Source of the DNA: Clostridia bacterium
Lineage (GTDB): Bacteria > Bacillota > Clostridia > Oscillospirales > Acutalibacteraceae
DNA length: 50,018 nt
Assembly: GCA_017436915.1 (NCBI GenBank)
Contig: JAFSCE010000003.1
Span: 1 to 50,018, forward strand
Direction of reading: 5' to 3'
The translations under genes were made by a program, and so were the position numbers. Every line of letters starts with the position of its first letter. The first letter of the stretch is position 1. Shown here in pieces: positions 6,926 through 14,689 of the stretch. The notes under the pieces are model-generated. The model worked only from the letters and a program-made list of their open reading frames with translations, did no database searches and had not been told where the DNA came from.

Positions 6926-8092
6926 ATGAACGAAGTTATTCTTATTAAAAACGGGGAGTTGGCGCTCAAGGGGCTCAATCGCGGCACCTTTGAGGAGGCG
7001 CTCTTAAAAAATCTGCGTTATCGCTTAAAATCACTGGGTAGTTTTACACTGCGCAAGGCCCAATCGACCGTGTATATTGAGCCGCAGGATGAGGACGTGG
7101 ATTGGGATGAGGTCAGCGAGCGAGTAGCAACCGTGTTCGGCATTTCCGCGTTTTCCCGCGCGTGCGTGGTGGAAAAGGATCTGGACGCGATCAAAGCGGC
7201 GGCGGCAACCTATCTGGAACAGTCGTTATCCGAGGCACGGACCTTTAAAGTGGAGGCAAAACGCGCGGACAAGCGATTCCCGCTGACGTCGCCCGAGATC
7301 TGTGCCGCTGTCGGCGGGTACTTGTTGGAAAAGAATCCGCACCTAACGGTGGACGTGCACGAGCCCGAAATGACGGTGTGGGTGGAGATCCGCGATTTTG
7401 CGGCGTATATCCACGGCCCGCAGCTGCCCGGAGCGGGCGGTATGCCGGTGGGTACCGGCGGGAAAGCCGGAATACTCATTTCCGGCGGCATTGATTCGCC
7501 GGTGGCGGCGTACATGATGGCGAAGCGCGGTATTCAACTGACCGGTATTCATTTCGCCTCGCCTCCGTACACCAGTGAGCGAGCGGAGATGAAGGTCATA
7601 TCGCTGCTCGAAAAGGTTGGAGTCTATGCCGGACGTATGACATTGCACATCGTACCGTTTACCCATATTCAAGAGGAGATCGGACGCGCGTGTCCCGAAG
7701 AACTGTTTACGTTGATCATGCGGCGGTTTATGATGCGCATCGCGACACGAATCGCAAAAAGCACAGAGTGCGGCGCGCTGATTACCGGTGAAAGTGTCGG
7801 GCAGGTTGCCAGTCAGACCATTCCGGCGCTTGGCGTTACCGATGCGGTCGCCGATCTGCCGGTATTTCGTCCCGTGATCGGGATGGATAAGGAAGAGATC
7901 ATCGCGATCGCGCGGCGGATCGATACCTTTGAAACGTCTATTCAACCCTATGAAGATTGTTGCACGGTTTTCACGCCAAGGCATCCGCGTACCCGCCCCC
8001 GTATTGATGAAGTGGAAGCGGCAGAGCGGGCTTTGGCGGTGGAAGAACTGATTGAAGAAGCGATTGCAGGAGTACGGCTGATACACATCTGA
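6926..8092 (+). CDS. thiI: tRNA uridine 4-sulfurtransferase ThiI
   Basis: ThiI activates U8 of tRNA with ATP and transfers sulfur to make 4-thiouridine. The 388-residue protein has the N-terminal ferredoxin-like/THUMP region (about 1-165) and a PP-loop ATPase domain with ISGGIDSPVAAYMM near residue 185. It lacks the C-terminal rhodanese extension of the enterobacterial enzyme, as is normal in Bacillota, so sulfur must come directly from a desulfurase, presumably the one encoded at 4774. It starts 14 bases after the sortase gene. Confidence 0.95.
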   Translation: MNEVILIKNGELALKGLNRGTFEEALLKNLRYRLKSLGSFTLRKAQSTVYIEPQDEDVDWDEVSERVATVFGISAFSRACVVEKDLDAIKAAAATYLEQSLSEARTFKVEAKRADKRFPLTSPEICAAVGGYLLEKNPHLTVDVHEPEMTVWVEIRDFAAYIHGPQLPGAGGMPVGTGGKAGILISGGIDSPVAAYMMAKRGIQLTGIHFASPPYTSERAEMKVISLLEKVGVYAGRMTLHIVPFTHIQEEIGRACPEELFTLIMRRFMMRIATRIAKSTECGALITGESVGQVASQTIPALGVTDAVADLPVFRPVIGMDKEEIIAIARRIDTFETSIQPYEDCCTVFTPRHPRTRPRIDEVEAAERALAVEELIEEAIAGVRLIHI

Positions 8093-8110
8093 TGAAAGGT
8101 GGCGAAACCG

Positions 8111-11100
8111 ATGAATGCGGAAATTATTTCGGTGGGAACAGAATTGCTGCTCGGGGATATCGTTAACTCGAACAGTCAGTTTTTAGCGCGTGAGCTGGCG
8201 GCTTATGGGATAGATACCCTGTACCAGTCTACCGTTGGTGACAACCGAGAGCGTTTGCAGCAGGCGATGGAGCTGGCGCTGTCCCGTTGTGAGATGGTCA
8301 TTCTGACAGGAGGACTCGGTCCGACAGAAGATGATCTGACCAGAGAAACGGTGGCTGAGTGTTTGGGGCTTCCGCTCGTGCTTCACGAGGAGAGTGACCG
8401 CCGCATTCGCGCTTATTTTGAGCGCACCGGTAAGGAGTACACCGAAAACAATAAAAAACAAGCGATGTTGCCTGAAGGATGCATCGTGTTTCCGAACGAT
8501 CACGGTACGGCACCCGGTTGCGCTATTGAGCAGGAGGCGCACCGTGTGGTGATGTTGCCCGGCCCGCCGAGAGAACTTGTTCCGATGTTCTTTGAGCACG
8601 TTGCACCGTATTTAACGCGCTGTTCCGGCGGCACGATCCACTCCCATACGGTAGGGGTGTTCGGTATTCCGGAGGCGGCTGTGGACGAGCGGCTGCAGGA
8701 TTTGATGGAATCCACTAACCCGACTGTGGCGCCTTATGCCAAGGACGGCGAGGTGGTGTTGCGCATTACCGCGAAAGCTGACACGACTACGGAAGCAAAC
8801 GCGTTGTGCGATCCCGTTATTGCGGAGATTCGTGAACGGCTTGGCAACGCCGTGTACGGTGTGGATGCGGGAGGACTTGCCAAGCGGGTGGTAACGCTGC
8901 TTACCGAAAAAGAAATGAAGATTGCAACGGCGGAGTCCTGCACGGCAGGGTTGCTTTCCGGACGCCTTACGGAGGTGCCGGGTGTTTCCGCTGTGTTTGA
9001 ATGTGGTATTGCCGCGTATTCTAAGGAGATCAAGCATCAAATGCTTGGCGTCCCGGAATCTATTTTGGAACAGCGCGGCGCGGTTTCTCCCGAAACGGCA
9101 GGAGCCATGGCGGTTGGTGCGCGGCGCGCCGGCGGTGCGGATATCGGTATCGGTATTACCGGTGTGGCAGGCCCTGATACCAGCGAGGGAAAAGCCGTCG
9201 GTACGGTGTACGTAGCGCTTGCCGACGAAAAGCGAGTATGGGTAAAAAAGGTGTTTGCCGGTCACGGTGATGAGGATCGGGAATACATTCGCAATATGGC
9301 AACGTTGTATGCCCTGGATATGTCACGTCGGTATTTGGAAGCGTTACCGGGTGTGATGGCTGGCGGTCAATCGCTGGAACAAATGCAACAAGAGGTCTTG
9401 GCACTGACAAAAGAACAGAATGCCGTGGCAAAAAAACGCCGCCGTCGTTCGCTGCTGTTGCGGTGGATGTCGGCACTGGCGGCGCTGCTTTTAGTGGTTT
9501 CATTCTGGGGATATGTCTACGTGTACGTCCCATACTATAACCAAAAAAAATACGATGAGCTTTACCAAATGTATACCCAAGCCGAGGTGGAAACTGAGGG
9601 GTGGTATCCAAACGGTATCTTAACGCAGTTTATGACGCTGTACCGCAACAACGACGACGTGCGTGGTTGGGTGCGGATTGAGGATACGCGCATCAACTAT
9701 CCCGTCGTGCTGGAGCCGTCGCTCGGTTACTACGAACAACACGACTTTCACAAAAACTCTTCCTCGTACGGAGTGCCGTATTTGCAGACCGGTACGCAGG
9801 TGGAGCAGGAGAACATCAAACGCACTTTGACGATCTATGGGAATAACGTTGGGAACCGTCAGATGTTTTCACAACTCGAAGAGTATACCGAGCTTAGCTT
9901 TTTGAAAGAACACCCCACGATTGAGATGAACACCATCTATCAGGAGGGAACGTACAAGATCTTTGCAGTGTTGTTAGTGGACGATACGGACAAAGACGAG
10001 TACAATTATGCGCGCACCGCGTTTGAGGATGAAGAAGAGTTTATCTATCACGTAACGCAGTTGCGTGTGCGTTCGTTATTTGATACGCCGGTTGACATTG
10101 TGGAGGGCGATAGTCTGCTCTTGCTCACGACGCCGATCGACTACGGATACGACGGCGCGCGTGTGGTGGTAGCAGCGCGTCGCGTGCGGACAGGAGAGGA
10201 CAAGGAAAACGATCTTTCCAAATCGAGAGTGAATCGCGCACCCAAAATGCCGAAAGGATGGGTGGAGGCAAATGGTGGGAATACGGTCAATTCTACCGTC
10301 ACCACGGTAGAAACTACCGAAATCACGACCGAGCAAACCACGACCACCGAGAAAGTCACTACAACGACCCAAAAAACGACGACAACCACTACCAAAAAAG
10401 CGACGACAACCACTACCAAAAAAACGACGACTACTACTCATACGGAAGGTAATGAGTTGATTGGTGAAACCACCGCCCAGCAAACAACGACCGTACCAAC
10501 CACGCAGGTGGTCACGAAGCCGCCGTCTTCGGATGAGACGCCGTCCCCCGTAGTTCCCAGCGAAGGAACGGTGCAAGGTACGATCTCGGAATACGATTTT
10601 ATGTCGTACATTGCCGTGAAAAACAGCGGTGCGTTTTCCGGGTTTGCACCGGATGCTGATGGCATCTTGCGCCCGAAGAACAAAGAGCAACTGCAATTGT
10701 TGATTGCCGGTATTGTTAAATCCGAACTTGGCAGCGCCAGCACGATGGTTAACTCCACCGAGGCACAAAAAGCACAGGCGGTAGCGTCCTATTCTTATTT
10801 GTTGCACTACAATACGCACTCGGGCGCTTATCCGGCCAGCGTATCGGCAATTAATTTGAGTAACAAGTGGGATAAAAAGATCTACGATGCCGTTGGTGAC
10901 GTGGTGGGCGTTAAGCTGGTAGATACTGCGAAGACATCCATCCCGGCCATGACCTTGCAGACGGTGTATTCCGCCTCTACCGGCGGTTACAGTGCTTCCA
11001 GTAACCGCGTGTGGACGGGAGTGCTCCCGTATGCCAAGAGTGTGGTCAGTCAGTATGACGATGCCATTACCAACGCGAAATATGGCGGCAGAAAGTACGT

Positions 11101-11575
11101 TGCTACAGTTACGATAACTCGCGACGAATTGTACCAAAAAGTAAAAGACTGGGTTAGTGCGAAATCTACGAGCTATTCAATGCCGGAGGAGCAATTTACC
11201 ACCGCAGCGGGACAAGTCCCGCTTAGAGCGCTCAGCTACGACGGAGATGGCAGTGCGGGTACGGGCGATGCGTGGAACTACGTGTTCCATACCAATTTTT
11301 ATTACGTGAACGGTAGAGGACAACAAATACCGTTGACCGGATACAATATGCGTAACATACTGGGACTTCGTTCTCATGCGTTCCGCACCACGTATGACGA
11401 GGCGACGCAAACGGTGACCATTACAACACAAGGTTGGGGTCACGGTGTCGGACTTAGTCAGATGGGGGCGGTCGGTTATGCGAACGAGGCGGGTTGGAAC
11501 TACGTTCAGATCCTGCGCCATTATTATTCCGTAACGGATACCAGCACACACCAAATTGTTATGCCCGTTTGGTAA
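8111..11575 (+). CDS. Fusion: CinA - membrane helix - inactive sortase - Thr linker - SpoIID
   Basis: One open frame of 1154 codons joins unrelated parts. Residues 1-415 are a full CinA: a MoaB-like domain (VGTELLLGDIVNSN, LTGGLGPTEDDLTRE) and a C-terminal NMN amidohydrolase domain (ATAESCTAGLLSG, GITGVAGP). A KKRRRR patch and a membrane helix (about 447-473) follow. The sortase B-like domain (about 490-700) has Asn578 where His is needed and Thr674 where Cys is needed, while Arg684 remains. A Thr-rich linker (about 723-815) leads to a SpoIID/LytB domain (about 855-1154) with the putative catalytic Glu872 (VKSELGS) and GWGHGVGLSQMGA. Topology is consistent: CinA inside, the rest outside. SpoIID proteins are glycan-strand lytic enzymes. 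Start 8111 is set by AAAGGTGG. A TGATG overlap in the +1 frame at 9354-9358 hints that two coupled genes may have fused recently, or that a single-base error joined them. Confidence 0.85.
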   Translation: MNAEIISVGTELLLGDIVNSNSQFLARELAAYGIDTLYQSTVGDNRERLQQAMELALSRCEMVILTGGLGPTEDDLTRETVAECLGLPLVLHEESDRRIRAYFERTGKEYTENNKKQAMLPEGCIVFPNDHGTAPGCAIEQEAHRVVMLPGPPRELVPMFFEHVAPYLTRCSGGTIHSHTVGVFGIPEAAVDERLQDLMESTNPTVAPYAKDGEVVLRITAKADTTTEANALCDPVIAEIRERLGNAVYGVDAGGLAKRVVTLLTEKEMKIATAESCTAGLLSGRLTEVPGVSAVFECGIAAYSKEIKHQMLGVPESILEQRGAVSPETAGAMAVGARRAGGADIGIGITGVAGPDTSEGKAVGTVYVALADEKRVWVKKVFAGHGDEDREYIRNMATLYALDMSRRYLEALPGVMAGGQSLEQMQQEVLALTKEQNAVAKKRRRRSLLLRWMSALAALLLVVSFWGYVYVYVPYYNQKKYDELYQMYTQAEVETEGWYPNGILTQFMTLYRNNDDVRGWVRIEDTRINYPVVLEPSLGYYEQHDFHKNSSSYGVPYLQTGTQVEQENIKRTLTIYGNNVGNRQMFSQLEEYTELSFLKEHPTIEMNTIYQEGTYKIFAVLLVDDTDKDEYNYARTAFEDEEEFIYHVTQLRVRSLFDTPVDIVEGDSLLLLTTPIDYGYDGARVVVAARRVRTGEDKENDLSKSRVNRAPKMPKGWVEANGGNTVNSTVTTVETTEITTEQTTTTEKVTTTTQKTTTTTTKKATTTTTKKTTTTTHTEGNELIGETTAQQTTTVPTTQVVTKPPSSDETPSPVVPSEGTVQGTISEYDFMSYIAVKNSGAFSGFAPDADGILRPKNKEQLQLLIAGIVKSELGSASTMVNSTEAQKAQAVASYSYLLHYNTHSGAYPASVSAINLSNKWDKKIYDAVGDVVGVKLVDTAKTSIPAMTLQTVYSASTGGYSASSNRVWTGVLPYAKSVVSQYDDAITNAKYGGRKYVATVTITRDELYQKVKDWVSAKSTSYSMPEEQFTTAAGQVPLRALSYDGDGSAGTGDAWNYVFHTNFYYVNGRGQQIPLTGYNMRNILGLRSHAFRTTYDEATQTVTITTQGWGHGVGLSQMGAVGYANEAGWNYVQILRHYYSVTDTSTHQIVMPVW
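10371..10438 (+). repeat. 24-base tandem repeat coding the Thr/Lys linker
   Basis: Three consecutive units built on AAAAAACGACGACAACCACT plus ACC, the last one diverged, encode repeated TTTTTKK-type residues. They form the core of a Ser/Thr-rich spacer between the inactive sortase and SpoIID domains. Such spacers usually span the cell wall; unit number may vary by slippage. Confidence 0.75.
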
Positions 11576-11582
11576 AAATCGG

Positions 11583-11612
11583 TTGACAAAAACAAAAGAC
11601 GTGTGCTATACT
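11583..11612 (+). promoter_or_regulatory. Promoter of the aromatic amino acid operon
   Basis: TTGACA (11583-11588), an 18-base spacer and TATACT (11607-11612) lie 19 bases ahead of the leader-peptide start codon and eight bases beyond the stop codon of the preceding gene. Confidence 0.85.
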
Positions 11613-11631
11613 CCAAACAAGGTGTTGCTTT

Positions 11632-11721
11632 ATGAAACAAAACGTGTTTACAGCAGAATACGCGTATTACTTTTACTTTTACTTTACGAACAAAAGTAAA
11701 AGCGTTTTTTGCTGCCGTTGA
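11632..11721 (+). CDS. Aromatic leader peptide (attenuation)
   Basis: This frame of 29 codons plus TGA lies between the promoter and the operon terminator. Ten residues are Tyr or Phe, with seven in a row at positions 12-18 (YYFYFYF). AAGGTG at 11619-11624 is seven bases ahead of the ATG. The design matches leader peptides of amino-acid-biosynthesis attenuators, such as PheL of Escherichia coli, and the operon makes exactly these amino acids. The Tyr/Phe codons form the 5' arm of a hairpin with AAAAGTAAAAG (11692-11702), so a stalled ribosome would melt it. The sequence evidence is direct; the regulatory action is inference. Confidence 0.85.
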   Translation: MKQNVFTAEYAYYFYFYFTNKSKSVFCCR

Positions 11722-11742
11722 TTAAAGGTCAACATCCTTTAA
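11670..11742 (+). promoter_or_regulatory. Attenuator hairpins in the aro leader
   Basis: CTTTTACTTTT (11670-11680) pairs perfectly with AAAAGTAAAAG (11692-11702); a second register starts at 11676. TTAAAGG (11722-11728) pairs with CCTTTAA (11736-11742) immediately after the leader stop codon. A ribosome at the stop would cover the second hairpin, and one stalled in the Tyr/Phe run would open the first. CCTTT at 11736 could touch the AAGGG of the terminator, but I could not draw a convincing full antiterminator by eye. Confidence 0.6.
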
Positions 11743-11755
11743 CCGAACCCGTAAC

Positions 11756-11793
11756 AAGGGCCCGCAGTGAAAACGCGGGCCCTTTATTTTTTC
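11756..11793 (+). terminator. Attenuator terminator before aroF
   Basis: AAGGGCCCGC and GCGGGCCCTT form a perfect 10-bp stem with a nine-base loop, followed by TATTTTTTC. It ends 20 bases before the first structural gene and after the promoter, so it must be conditional for the operon to be expressed. Confidence 0.9.
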
Positions 11794-11812
11794 ATTCTTG
11801 GGAGGAATTATC

Positions 11813-12817
11813 ATGATCGCCGTTATTAAACAAGGAGTGCCAGCTGCTCAGGTTGACAATCTTGTCAATTGGTTGGAAACGCAAAACCTTACCGTGCATC
11901 GCTCGGAGGGTGTGTATACTACTATTCTCGGTCTGGTGGGAGATACCACGCAGGTGGATATTGAGCTCTTACAAAACTTGGAGATCGTGGAAAGCGTTAC
12001 GCGCATTTCCGAGCCCTTCAAAAGCGCTAATCGCAAATTCCATCCCGAAGATACGGTGGTGGACGTGTCGGGTGTTAAGATTGGCGGTGGCCATTTTGCA
12101 ATCGTTGCCGGTCCGTGCTCGGTGGAATCGGAAGAACAGATCATCGCGGTCGCAAAGCAAGTGCAGGCCTCGGGCGCAACATTATTGCGTGGTGGTGCGT
12201 TTAAGCCGCGCACTTCGCCGTACGATTTTCAAGGGCTTGCCGCAGACGGGTTGAAATTACTAAAAGAAGCCAAACGAGAAACCGGTATGCCGATCGTGAC
12301 CGAGATCATGAACGCCAATCACTTGCCGCTGTTTGAGGATGTAGATCTCGTTCAGGTCGGCGCGCGCAACATGCAGAATTTCGATCTGCTCAAGGAACTT
12401 GGGCACATCCGTAAACCGATCTTACTCAAGCGCGGTCTTGCCAACACCATGAAAGAGTGGCTGATGAGTGCAGAGTATATCATGGCGGGCGGTAACGAAC
12501 AGATCATTCTGTGCGAACGCGGTATTCGCACCTATGAAACCTATACCCGTAACACGTTGGATCTGTCGGCGGTGCCGATGCTGCACGAGCTTACGCACCT
12601 GCCGGTGATGGTAGATCCCAGCCACGCGAGTGGCATTAACTGGATGGTCAAGCCCATGGCGATGGCGGCAGCTGCTGCCGGCGCAGACGGGTTGATGATT
12701 GAGGTGCATAACGATCCGAAGCGTGCCCTGTGCGATGGTGCACAGTCGCTCACGCCGGAACAGTTTGATGACGTCGCAAAGCGTGTTCGTCAGATTCGAG
12801 AGGCGATCAAAGAATGA
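11813..12817 (+). CDS. aroF: 3-deoxy-7-phosphoheptulonate synthase (DAHP synthase, type I-beta)
   Basis: It condenses phosphoenolpyruvate and erythrose 4-phosphate, the first step to chorismate. The 334-residue protein has an N-terminal ferredoxin-like regulatory domain (about 1-65), as in the Thermotoga enzyme, and a catalytic barrel with VAGPCSVES and [17 protein letters not shown]. In this subfamily the N-terminal domain mediates feedback by Tyr or Phe; that is family knowledge, not seen here. GGGAGGA sets ATG 11813. It is the first structural gene behind the Tyr/Phe leader, and its stop overlaps tyrA by four bases. Confidence 0.95.
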   Translation: MIAVIKQGVPAAQVDNLVNWLETQNLTVHRSEGVYTTILGLVGDTTQVDIELLQNLEIVESVTRISEPFKSANRKFHPEDTVVDVSGVKIGGGHFAIVAGPCSVESEEQIIAVAKQVQASGATLLRGGAFKPRTSPYDFQGLAADGLKLLKEAKRETGMPIVTEIMNANHLPLFEDVDLVQVGARNMQNFDLLKELGHIRKPILLKRGLANTMKEWLMSAEYIMAGGNEQIILCERGIRTYETYTRNTLDLSAVPMLHELTHLPVMVDPSHASGINWMVKPMAMAAAAAGADGLMIEVHNDPKRALCDGAQSLTPEQFDDVAKRVRQIREAIKE

Positions 12818-13662
12818 CGGTTGGAATTATTGGGCTTGGGTTGATCGGTGGCTCGCTGGCAAAGGCGTTTAAGAAACATACCGATCACCGTGTGCTCGGC
12901 TATGATTTGGATACGGCGGTTACGCAATATGCGCAGCTGAACGGTGCAATCGATGGAGTGGTGGATACCGCCTCTATTGCACAGTGCGAGCTGATCCTGC
13001 TTGCGGTGTATCCGCGCGCGACGGTAGCGTACTTGCGCGAAATGGCAAGCGCGATCACGCCCGGTACGGTGGTGATCGATTGCGGCGGTATCAAACAAAG
13101 CATTTGTGAGCAATGCCGACCGCTTGCGAAAGAGAATGGATGGGTCTTTATCGGCGGGCACCCAATGGCGGGGTTGCATCATTCGGGTATTAAGTATGCA
13201 AACGCCGATTTGTATGTCGGCGCTTCCATGATTTTGACTCCCGAAAACACCGAAGATATTGCGCTTTTGGAAAAGGTGACGGGCTGGATCAAATCCATCG
13301 GATTCGCTTCGGTGACGGTCACCACTCCCGAAAAACACGATGAGATCATCGCATTCACCTCACAGCTTGCACACGTGGTGTCAAACGCATATGTAAAAAG
13401 TCCGCGCGCAAAGGTGCATCGCGGATTCTCAGCCGGCAGTTATCGGGATCTGACCCGTGTGGCACGGCTGAACGAAACTATGTGGACCGAGTTGTTTTTG
13501 GAAAACCGTGAAAACCTCGTGGCCGAGATCGATCATATCGTGCGGTCACTGAAAGAGTATCAGGCGGCGCTCGAAAAAGGCGACGCCGAAACGCTACGGG
13601 CGTTGCTCAAAGACGGCAGCGACCGAAAAGAGAGGATCGATAGTCCCTATGGAGAGGATTAA
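12814..13662 (+). CDS. tyrA: Prephenate dehydrogenase
   Basis: It oxidises prephenate to 4-hydroxyphenylpyruvate for tyrosine. The 282-residue protein begins with a Rossmann dinucleotide site (IIGLGLIGGSLA) and carries the conserved GGHPMAG segment with the active-site histidine around residue 112. No fused chorismate mutase or ACT domain is present, so it is a minimal form. The ATG overlaps the aroF stop (ATGA), which implies translational coupling, and its own end overlaps aroB by 14 bases. Confidence 0.93.
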   Translation: MTVGIIGLGLIGGSLAKAFKKHTDHRVLGYDLDTAVTQYAQLNGAIDGVVDTASIAQCELILLAVYPRATVAYLREMASAITPGTVVIDCGGIKQSICEQCRPLAKENGWVFIGGHPMAGLHHSGIKYANADLYVGASMILTPENTEDIALLEKVTGWIKSIGFASVTVTTPEKHDEIIAFTSQLAHVVSNAYVKSPRAKVHRGFSAGSYRDLTRVARLNETMWTELFLENRENLVAEIDHIVRSLKEYQAALEKGDAETLRALLKDGSDRKERIDSPYGED

Positions 13663-14689
13663 GGTTGGCACATCCCGCACATACGAGATCCATATTGAGG
13701 AAGGTCTCCTCGGGCGTGTTGCCGAGGAGTGTTCGGCTGTTCTCAAAAGCGAAAAGCTGTTACTGTTGACGGACAGCAACGTAAAGCCGCTGTATGGCGA
13801 TGTTGTTTGCCGTTCGCTGACAGACGCGGGCTATCGGGTGACGGAGTACGTCATTCCCGCAGGGGAAGATTCCAAGAATACCGAACAGTATTTGAACATA
13901 GTGTCTACGCTTGCCAAAGAGGGTTTTTCGCGCAGTGATGCGATTATAGCGCTCGGCGGCGGTGTGGTTGGTGATCTGGCGGGATTTTGTGCATCATCCT
14001 ATTTGCGCGGCATCCCGTTTGTACAGATTCCCACGACGTTACTCGCGTGTGTGGATTCGTCGGTCGGCGGCAAAACGGCAGTTAATCTGCCGGAGGGGAA
14101 AAATCTGCTTGGCGCGTTCTATCAGCCGTCTTTGGTGCTGATTGATCCTTTAACCTTGAAAACGCTGAACCCCGCTGTGTATGCGGACGGTATGGCAGAG
14201 GTTATCAAATATGGTATGATCCGCGACCCCGAATTGTTTACCGCGTTGGAAAACCATGTATGGACGGATACACAGATTATCACCCGTTGTGTTAGCATTA
14301 AAAGTCAAGTGGTGGCGGAGGATGAGTTTGACAACGGTTGCCGCTTGCTTCTGAATTACGGGCACACGATCGGCCATGCGGTTGAAAAATGCAGCCGTTT
14401 TGAGGTGTCGCACGGCAGTGCGGTGGCGATCGGCATGTCAGTCATGGCGCGCGCCGAAGAAGACGGCGCCGACCTTGCTGACCGGTTGGATGCTGTGCTG
14501 AAAGATTACGGGTTGCCTACCGCTTGTAAGTTTTCGACAGAGGAGTTGTACCGCGCGGCGATGGCGGATAAAAAGCGCCGCAACCAAACGTTACATATCA
14601 TCACCGTGCCGACACTTGGACAGGGAACGGTGGTGTCTATTCCCGTGGAGGAACTGAACACCTATCTGCGGAAGGGGTTGTCGGTATGA
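13649..14689 (+). CDS. aroB: 3-dehydroquinate synthase
   Basis: Second shikimate-pathway enzyme, an NAD- and metal-dependent cyclase. The 346-residue protein has the nucleotide motif ALGGGVVGDLAGFCASSYLRG and the metal ligands expected in DGMAEVIKYG and NYGHTIGHAVE. Length is normal. The ATG at 13649 is inside the last codons of tyrA with GAGAGGA about ten bases upstream. It overlaps aroA by four bases. Confidence 0.96.
   Translation: MERIKVGTSRTYEIHIEEGLLGRVAEECSAVLKSEKLLLLTDSNVKPLYGDVVCRSLTDAGYRVTEYVIPAGEDSKNTEQYLNIVSTLAKEGFSRSDAIIALGGGVVGDLAGFCASSYLRGIPFVQIPTTLLACVDSSVGGKTAVNLPEGKNLLGAFYQPSLVLIDPLTLKTLNPAVYADGMAEVIKYGMIRDPELFTALENHVWTDTQIITRCVSIKSQVVAEDEFDNGCRLLLNYGHTIGHAVEKCSRFEVSHGSAVAIGMSVMARAEEDGADLADRLDAVLKDYGLPTACKFSTEELYRAAMADKKRRNQTLHIITVPTLGQGTVVSIPVEELNTYLRKGLSV

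Noticed and set aside
10371..10438. CRISPR-like regular repeats
   Set aside because: Units are tandem without spacers and are translated as a Thr/Lys linker.
10076..11137. Long minus-strand frame (353 codons) opposite the linker and SpoIID region
   Set aside because: It mirrors the repetitive Thr codons, has no ribosome site and no recognisable domain; the plus-strand frame has clear domains.
11613..11812. T-box riboswitch ahead of aroF
   Set aside because: No T-box sequence or specifier stem is present; the leader peptide and hairpins explain the region.
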